Below, piece by piece: positions 5,460-8,727 of a DNA stretch of 8,727 nt. Made by a program: the position numbers and the translations under genes. A model generated the notes under the pieces. That model was not told the DNA's origin and ran no database searches. It worked only from the letters and a program-made list of their open reading frames with translations. Each line of letters opens with the position of its first letter. The stretch's first letter is position 1. Origin of the DNA: an uncultured Peptococcaceae bacterium (GTDB taxonomy: Bacteria; Bacillota; Peptococcia; Peptococcales; Peptococcaceae); assembly GCA_945949655.1 (NCBI GenBank), contig CAMFFG010000035.1:1-8727 (forward strand). Direction: 5' to 3'.

Positions 5460-6080
5460 ATGATGCAATTTAACTTTAAAATATTCATGGCATTTTTTAT
5501 ATTGTTTATGCTTTGCGGTGTCAGTCTGATCATGTTTCAGGCAAAGTGGGAGGGATATTTTAAAAATCTGCAGGATCTGATAAAAGAATTTGCCCACGAT
5601 GTTTCTGTTGTGATGCAGACAGGGAAGGATGAAGTTGCATTTGATTCAGAAAAATATCAAAAAAATACGGTTGAAATAATTCGTTATCATTGGGCGATGC
5701 CGATACTGTTGACAGCTTGTTTTCCAATCGATTATATGATTGCATCAAAAATCTTTTTTCCGGAAGTAAAGGGCGATGTTTCCCCCATTGTATTGCTTGC
5801 AGTGATTTTGATTCCGTTGACGCTTCTTGTGATTGGTGTATTTGCCCATTCTGAAAAAAATATTCGCCATAAATTTTGGATGGAGCTAGTGATCGTTCTT
5901 TTTCTGGAAATTTTTATCGCGCGTATGGTTCAAGGCCTTTTGAGCGGATATTATTTTCAAAGCACAGTCAAAATGAAATGGCTATATTCTAATATCACAG
6001 TTTTTGTTCCACTGTTTCTGTATTATTGCATCAAGACGCAGGAAAATTGGCAAGCAATGTTAGAGCAAAATGTGGAATAA
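5460..6080 (+). CDS. Membrane protein M2, unknown family, paralogue of M1
   Basis: This 206-residue protein starts at 5460 (or 5463, as two ATGs are adjacent), with AGGAG at 5448-5452; the open frame extends upstream to 5394 but that part contains the -10. Five hydrophobic segments lie at about 8-26, 79-100, 107-128, 139-160 and 176-190. Signatures shared with M1 are FMLCGVSLIMFQAKWEGYF (16-34), KFW (138-140), LLSGYYFQSTVKMKWL (160-175) and NW (196-197). No catalytic motif is evident. M2 has its own LytTR box and promoter, diverges from P2 and converges on P3, with a shared terminator between M2 and P3. A role as immunity, maturation or sensing protein paired with P3 is plausible from context. 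The function is unknown. Confidence 0.85.
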   Translation: MMQFNFKIFMAFFILFMLCGVSLIMFQAKWEGYFKNLQDLIKEFAHDVSVVMQTGKDEVAFDSEKYQKNTVEIIRYHWAMPILLTACFPIDYMIASKIFFPEVKGDVSPIVLLAVILIPLTLLVIGVFAHSEKNIRHKFWMELVIVLFLEIFIARMVQGLLSGYYFQSTVKMKWLYSNITVFVPLFLYYCIKTQENWQAMLEQNVE

Positions 6081-6127
6081 AAAACAACCAGATTCTTGGA
6101 TAGTTTGTCACCAGAATCTGGTTGTTT
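6081..6127. terminator. Bidirectional terminator between M2 and P3
   Basis: AACAACCAGATTCT pairs with AGAATCTGGTTGTT; two more base pairs extend it past one bulged T around an 11-nt loop. A and T runs flank it on either side. The outer arms AACAACCAG/CTGGTTGTT are the same as in the hairpin at 2629-2681. Confidence 0.9.
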
Positions 6128-6144
6128 AATGGATTCATCAAGAA

Positions 6145-6600
6145 TTACATGATAATTTCGCAAACTACTTTAGCGGCTATTGCAGCAAAGGTTTCATTGA
6201 ATCCAATTGCCATAAAAGATTGCTGGAGCATTTCTTCAACAGAATCAGCAAAATCAAAGAAACCATCCATAGCATCAAAAAATGCCCCTTTGAGATTATC
6301 AAGATTTTTCAATAATAATTCATCAAAACCCAATGTATCTAGTGTATCAATAATCTTAGTCCAATTAGCCCCAATAAGTTTTTTTACAGCTTTTAATGTT
6401 ATTCCTTTAATGCCATAAGTTTCTGTTTCCGAATCAGCATTTGAATATAAAGGCAATGTTTTCTCATTTTGTTCGGTTATAGATGTAACAGAGCTATTTA
6501 TATTAGGCTTGGATATCTCTGCAAATGCTGGAGTAGTTGCTCCAAATACAAATGTTCCTAACACAACACCAGCAACGATTTTCTTTGTTTTATTGTTCAT
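6145..6600 (-). CDS. Sec-exported helical protein P3 (bacteriocin-like or signal protein, family unknown)
   Basis: This 151-residue protein starts at 6600 with GGAGG 8 nt upstream; an ATG at 6615 would overlap the ribosome binding site and is rejected. Residues 1-27 form a Sec signal peptide (cleavage after AFA) nearly identical to that of P2. A polar linker (about 31-62) follows, then GITLKAVKKLIGANW (about 66-80), a Phe/Asp-rich helix pair around 105-118, and the family motif near the end (GFNETFAAIAAKVV at about 133-146). A single mature cysteine (in VVCEIIM) lies near the C-terminus; P1 and P2 have none. Outside the leader and these motifs it has little resemblance to P2. It has its own LytTR box and promoter, but no terminator is visible between it and the upstream response regulator gene, so read-through is also possible. 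Confidence 0.87.
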   Translation of the reverse strand: MNNKTKKIVAGVVLGTFVFGATTPAFAEISKPNINSSVTSITEQNEKTLPLYSNADSETETYGIKGITLKAVKKLIGANWTKIIDTLDTLGFDELLLKNLDNLKGAFFDAMDGFFDFADSVEEMLQQSFMAIGFNETFAAIAAKVVCEIIM

Positions 6601-6607
6601 AAATGAT

Positions 6608-6645
6608 ACCTCCAAAAATATATTTTGGAGATTAGCGCTAACCTC
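6608..6645 (-). promoter_or_regulatory. P3 leader RNA with two mutually exclusive hairpins
   Basis: The hairpins at 6610-6630 and 6628-6645 are identical in sequence to those of the P2 leader. The first contains most of the GGAGG ribosome binding site and the second is centred on TTAGCGCTAA. Confidence 0.5.
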
Positions 6646-6653
6646 TGCTCTTG

Positions 6654-6682
6654 ATTGTACGCAAACAAAGTGAATCGTGCAA
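6654..6682 (-). promoter_or_regulatory. P3 promoter
   Basis: TTGCAC (6677-6682), 17 nt, TACAAT (6654-6659) on the minus strand, identical to the P2 promoter including the spacer. Expected transcription start is near 6647. Confidence 0.8.
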
Positions 6683-6689
6683 TGGCTTT

Positions 6690-6722
6690 TGCAAATGTGG
6701 TCGATTTTCGTGTAAAAGTGGC
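6690..6722 (-). promoter_or_regulatory. LytTR-type double box upstream of P3, slightly degenerate
   Basis: GCCACTTTTACA (6711-6722) and ACCACATTTGCA (6690-6701) keep the 21-bp period, but each repeat carries one change from the P1/P2 form. The box begins 2 nt after the response regulator stop codon. Weaker binding than at P2 is a reasonable expectation, not shown. Confidence 0.75.
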
Positions 6723-6724
6723 AG

Positions 6725-7414
6725 TTACATGCGCAGCATGGCTGCCTGAAAGCTCCGATATTTGCGGCGGGACATGGGCAGCTGATGATTTCCGGTGGTG
6801 ATCACTTTGCTCTGGTCAAAAAATTTGACATGGCTGGTGTTTACCAGGATTTTGTTGTAAGGCTCCAAAAATTGACCGGCTGGCAGATGCTGCTGCCAGT
6901 ATCGCATCGGTTCTGTGCTGGATATGGTACCTTTGGTGGTAATGATCTGCACTTTACGGCTGGTAATTTCTAAATAGATCATATCCTGTACGTCAATGGT
7001 ATGGACGCCATTGGCCGTGGTAACTGTAATGCTCTGGTTTTGTGGCAGATATTGGGTCTGCCATGCGGCAAGATCCTGTAGAAACAGGGTTTCCTCCATT
7101 GGCTTAAACCGATAGCGAAATGCCTGTATTTCATAGCCGACTTCTAAATAGTCATCATAGTTGGTCAGCAGGATAATGGCAGTGCTGCAGTGGTTTGCAC
7201 GCAGTTGACGCGCTGTGGCAATGCCGTCTGGTTCGGGCATTCGGATATCCAGATAAATCAGGTCAAATTGGATGGTTTGGCTGGCCAACAGCAGAGCGGT
7301 TCCGTTTGTGTAAAAAAATAGTCTGTATTGTGCTGCATCAATATGTTGGCGCCATAGTGCGGCAAGCTGTTGCTGGGCGAGAGGTTCATCGTCGCAGATG
7401 GCAATGTTCCACAT
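6725..7414 (-). CDS. LytTR-family response regulator (AgrA/ComE type)
   Basis: This 229-residue protein starts at 7414 behind GGAGGAG; a longer frame to 7489 runs back through the promoter. The receiver domain occupies about residues 1-118: acidic pair D8-D9 (CDDEP), phosphoacceptor D56 (YLDIRMPEPDG), T84 (LLTNYDDY) and K104 (FKP). A LytTR DNA-binding domain fills about 127-229, with the typical FLEPYNKILVNTSHV segment and a basic C-terminal part (SRRKYRSF). LytTR regulators bind paired 9-bp repeats with centres about 21 bp apart, exactly the geometry found upstream of P1, P2, P3 and M2. It is therefore the probable activator of these genes, phosphorylated by the kinase at 2690-4033. The two genes lie in separate units, which is unusual for this type of pair. 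Its own promoter appears unregulated by the box. Confidence 0.94.
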   Translation of the reverse strand: MWNIAICDDEPLAQQQLAALWRQHIDAAQYRLFFYTNGTALLLASQTIQFDLIYLDIRMPEPDGIATARQLRANHCSTAIILLTNYDDYLEVGYEIQAFRYRFKPMEETLFLQDLAAWQTQYLPQNQSITVTTANGVHTIDVQDMIYLEITSRKVQIITTKGTISSTEPMRYWQQHLPAGQFLEPYNKILVNTSHVKFFDQSKVITTGNHQLPMSRRKYRSFQAAMLRM

Positions 7415-7449
7415 GATCTCTCCTCCATATAGTTTTAACTTGTACCACA

Positions 7450-7479
7450 AGTATATCATAAAACCAGGCCAGCTGTCAG
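7450..7479 (-). promoter_or_regulatory. Response regulator promoter, overlapping the transporter terminator
   Basis: CTGACA (7474-7479), an 18-nt spacer and TATACT (7450-7455) on the minus strand give a leader of about 30 nt. There is no LytTR box nearby, so expression is probably independent of the circuit. The -35 lies in one arm of the hairpin at 7463-7502. Confidence 0.6.
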
Positions 7480-7502
7480 ATAGATACATCTGATGGCTGG
7501 CC
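7463..7502 (-). terminator. Terminator of the transporter gene
   Basis: AGGCCAGC, one mismatch, then TCAGAT pairs with ATCTGA and GCTGGCCT, with about 6 nt in the loop. On the minus strand GGTTTTAT follows. It is clearly related in sequence to the hairpin at 2629-2681, sharing the CCAGGCCAG arm, the GATAGAT loop side and the CTGGCCTG arm. Confidence 0.85.
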
Positions 7503-7531
7503 TGATTGTGTAATTGGATTGTTGTGGCTGA

Positions 7532-8727
7532 TTATCCGGCAAATTTCTGCCAGTAGCCCATGATAAAGATAAACAGGATCAGCAGAGGCAGAATGTAGCT
7601 GACATAAAAGCGGAGCGCCTTGGGAAATTTTAAGCCGGTGCCGGTATCGGCTTCGGTAATAAAGTTATCCCAGCCCCAGCCGTGTTTGCTGGTGCAGAAC
7701 AGCAGATACAGTAAGCTGCCCAGCGGCAACAGATTGTTGGACACGATAAAGTCTTCCAGGTCCTGAATGGTGGAGCCGTCGCCCAAAGGTGCAAAGTCGC
7801 TCCACAGATTAAAGCCCAGCACGCATGGCATGGAAAGAAGGATGATCAGGATCACATTAAAGACAACTGCTTTTTTGCGGTCCCAGCCCCATAGATCCAT
7901 GGCGAAGCTGATGATATTTTCAAACACGGCAATGACGGTAGAGAGTGCCGCAAAACTCATAAAGATAAAGAACAGCGTGCCCCACAGCTGACCGCCGACC
8001 ATCTGGTTAAAAATATTTGGCAGTGTGACAAATACCAGCCCCGGGCCCTGTCCGGCATCAATGCCAAAAGCAAAGCAGGCAGGGATAATGGCAAGACCGG
8101 CCAGCAGGGCCACGGTGGTATCCAGCGCACAGATACTGAGTGCTTCCCCGGTTAGGGAGCGGTCTTTGCTGATGTAGCTGCCGAAGATGGACATAGCGCC
8201 GATGCCTAAACTTAAAGTGAAAAATGCCTGACCCATAGCGGCGAAAATAACTTCGGCCATACCGGCTTCCATCATGCGGTCAAAATCGGGGATCAGATAA
8301 AAGGCAATGCCTTCTGCTGCACCGGGCAATGTGACGCTGCGCACGCATAAGGCCAGCAGAATGACAAACAGACAGCTCATCATCAGTTTGGTGATGCGTT
8401 CTACGCCGTTTTGCAGACCAAGACTGCAGACAAAAAAACCGATCATAACAGTAACGATCATCCAGGCGGTCATATAGCCGGGCTGTGTCAGCATGGCATT
8501 AAATATGCCGCCAACTTCTTCTGGCGAGAGCCCTACAAATTCACCGGTCATCATTTTTACCACATAGGCCAGCATCCAGCCGCCCACGGTGGTGTAAAAC
8601 ATCATCAGCAGGTAATTGCCGGCCATAGCGGCATAGCCGGTGAGATGCCACTTGCTGCCTTTTGGTTCCAGCACATGAAAGCTGCGGGCTGCCGATTTCT
8701 GACTGGCGCGGCCCACGGCAAATTCCA
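7532..8727 (-). CDS. Sodium-dependent amino acid transporter (NSS/SNF family), N-terminus outside window
   Basis: The frame is open to the right edge. It reads EFAVGRASQKS at 8727 inward, the conserved end of membrane helix 2 in bacterial neurotransmitter:sodium symporters. The visible part is about 398 residues, so roughly the first 45-50 residues (helix 1 and most of helix 2) are missing. The GTG at 8716 is not the true start. Visible family features include the helix 6 segment GQAFFTLSLGIGAMSIFGSY, a ten-helix hydrophobic pattern, and a C-terminal membrane helix ending in GYWQKFAG. These LeuT/MhsT/Tyt1-like proteins import amino acids, often hydrophobic or aromatic ones, with sodium; the substrate cannot be read here because the helix 1 site is missing. 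The gene ends at its own terminator and appears unrelated to the signalling locus. Confidence 0.93.
   Translation of the reverse strand, partial: EFAVGRASQKSAARSFHVLEPKGSKWHLTGYAAMAGNYLLMMFYTTVGGWMLAYVVKMMTGEFVGLSPEEVGGIFNAMLTQPGYMTAWMIVTVMIGFFVCSLGLQNGVERITKLMMSCLFVILLALCVRSVTLPGAAEGIAFYLIPDFDRMMEAGMAEVIFAAMGQAFFTLSLGIGAMSIFGSYISKDRSLTGEALSICALDTTVALLAGLAIIPACFAFGIDAGQGPGLVFVTLPNIFNQMVGGQLWGTLFFIFMSFAALSTVIAVFENIISFAMDLWGWDRKKAVVFNVILIILLSMPCVLGFNLWSDFAPLGDGSTIQDLEDFIVSNNLLPLGSLLYLLFCTSKHGWGWDNFITEADTGTGLKFPKALRFYVSYILPLLILFIFIMGYWQKFAG

Larger units (their letters stand above)
6511..6722 (-). repeat. Duplicated control and leader module, copy B (P3)
   Basis: This is the partner of 5090-5300, in the same orientation and about 1.4 kb away. 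Outside this block the P2 and P3 coding sequences are strongly diverged. Confidence 0.88.

Noticed and set aside
7767..7991. Plus-strand frame opposite the transporter
   Set aside because: Antisense shadow of a well-supported membrane protein, with implausible composition.
1..8727. CRISPR arrays, tRNA or rRNA genes, insertion sequences
   Set aside because: No spaced repeat array, no cloverleaf-like or rRNA-like sequence, and no transposase frame was found on either strand.

Overview
The window looks like chromosomal DNA of a low- to mid-GC Bacillota (Firmicutes) bacterium. Strong GGAGG-type ribosome binding sites, Sec signal peptides, a lipoprotein, a GHKL histidine kinase with a LytTR response regulator, and several intrinsic terminators all point that way. 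A clostridial or Negativicutes host is plausible, but nothing here fixes the genus. Base composition is visibly uneven: the genes for the secreted proteins are AT-rich, while the glyoxalase, lipoprotein, response regulator and transporter genes are richer in G and C.

Layout. 1-643 (minus): a Sec-exported helical protein (P1, 170-643) followed after 1 nt by a small cytosolic-looking gene cut by the window edge (1-168). 928-1296 (plus): a glyoxalase I-like VOC protein. 1410-2156 (minus): a lipoprotein. 2386-2608 (plus): a decayed dinJ/yafQ-type toxin-antitoxin module. 2690-5179 (minus): an apparent operon of Sec-exported protein P2, membrane protein M1 and an AgrC-like histidine kinase. 5460-6080 (plus): membrane protein M2, a paralogue of M1. 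6145-6600 (minus): Sec-exported protein P3. 6725-7414 (minus): LytTR response regulator. 7532-8727 (minus): a sodium:neurotransmitter-symporter-type transporter that runs off the right edge.

The central observation is a self-contained signalling locus. Four promoters (P1, P2, P3 and M2) each carry a pair of 12-bp direct repeats, consensus RCCACWTTKRCA, with start-to-start spacing of exactly 21 bp. They lie about 10 bp upstream of the -35 position. This is the geometry expected for a LytTR-domain activator dimer, and the kinase and LytTR regulator are encoded in the same locus. The regulon is three secreted, mostly helical proteins with a shared C-terminal motif and two paralogous five-helix membrane proteins. 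By inference this is a quorum-sensing-like or stress-responsive system that exports bacteriocin-like or signal proteins by the Sec pathway, with M1, M2 and the partial gene as candidate immunity or maturation partners. The kinase lies inside the P2 operon, so the circuit would reinforce itself. No peptide exporter, AgrB-type protease or short AgrD-like pheromone gene is visible.

Other notable structure: P2 and P3 share an almost identical stretch of about 211 bp (box, promoter, leader RNA and signal peptide) attached to very different mature parts. The leader RNAs of P1, P2 and P3 contain overlapping inverted repeats that could mask the ribosome binding site. Related hairpin terminators recur at three gene ends. 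No gene-free stretch exceeds about 300 bases.
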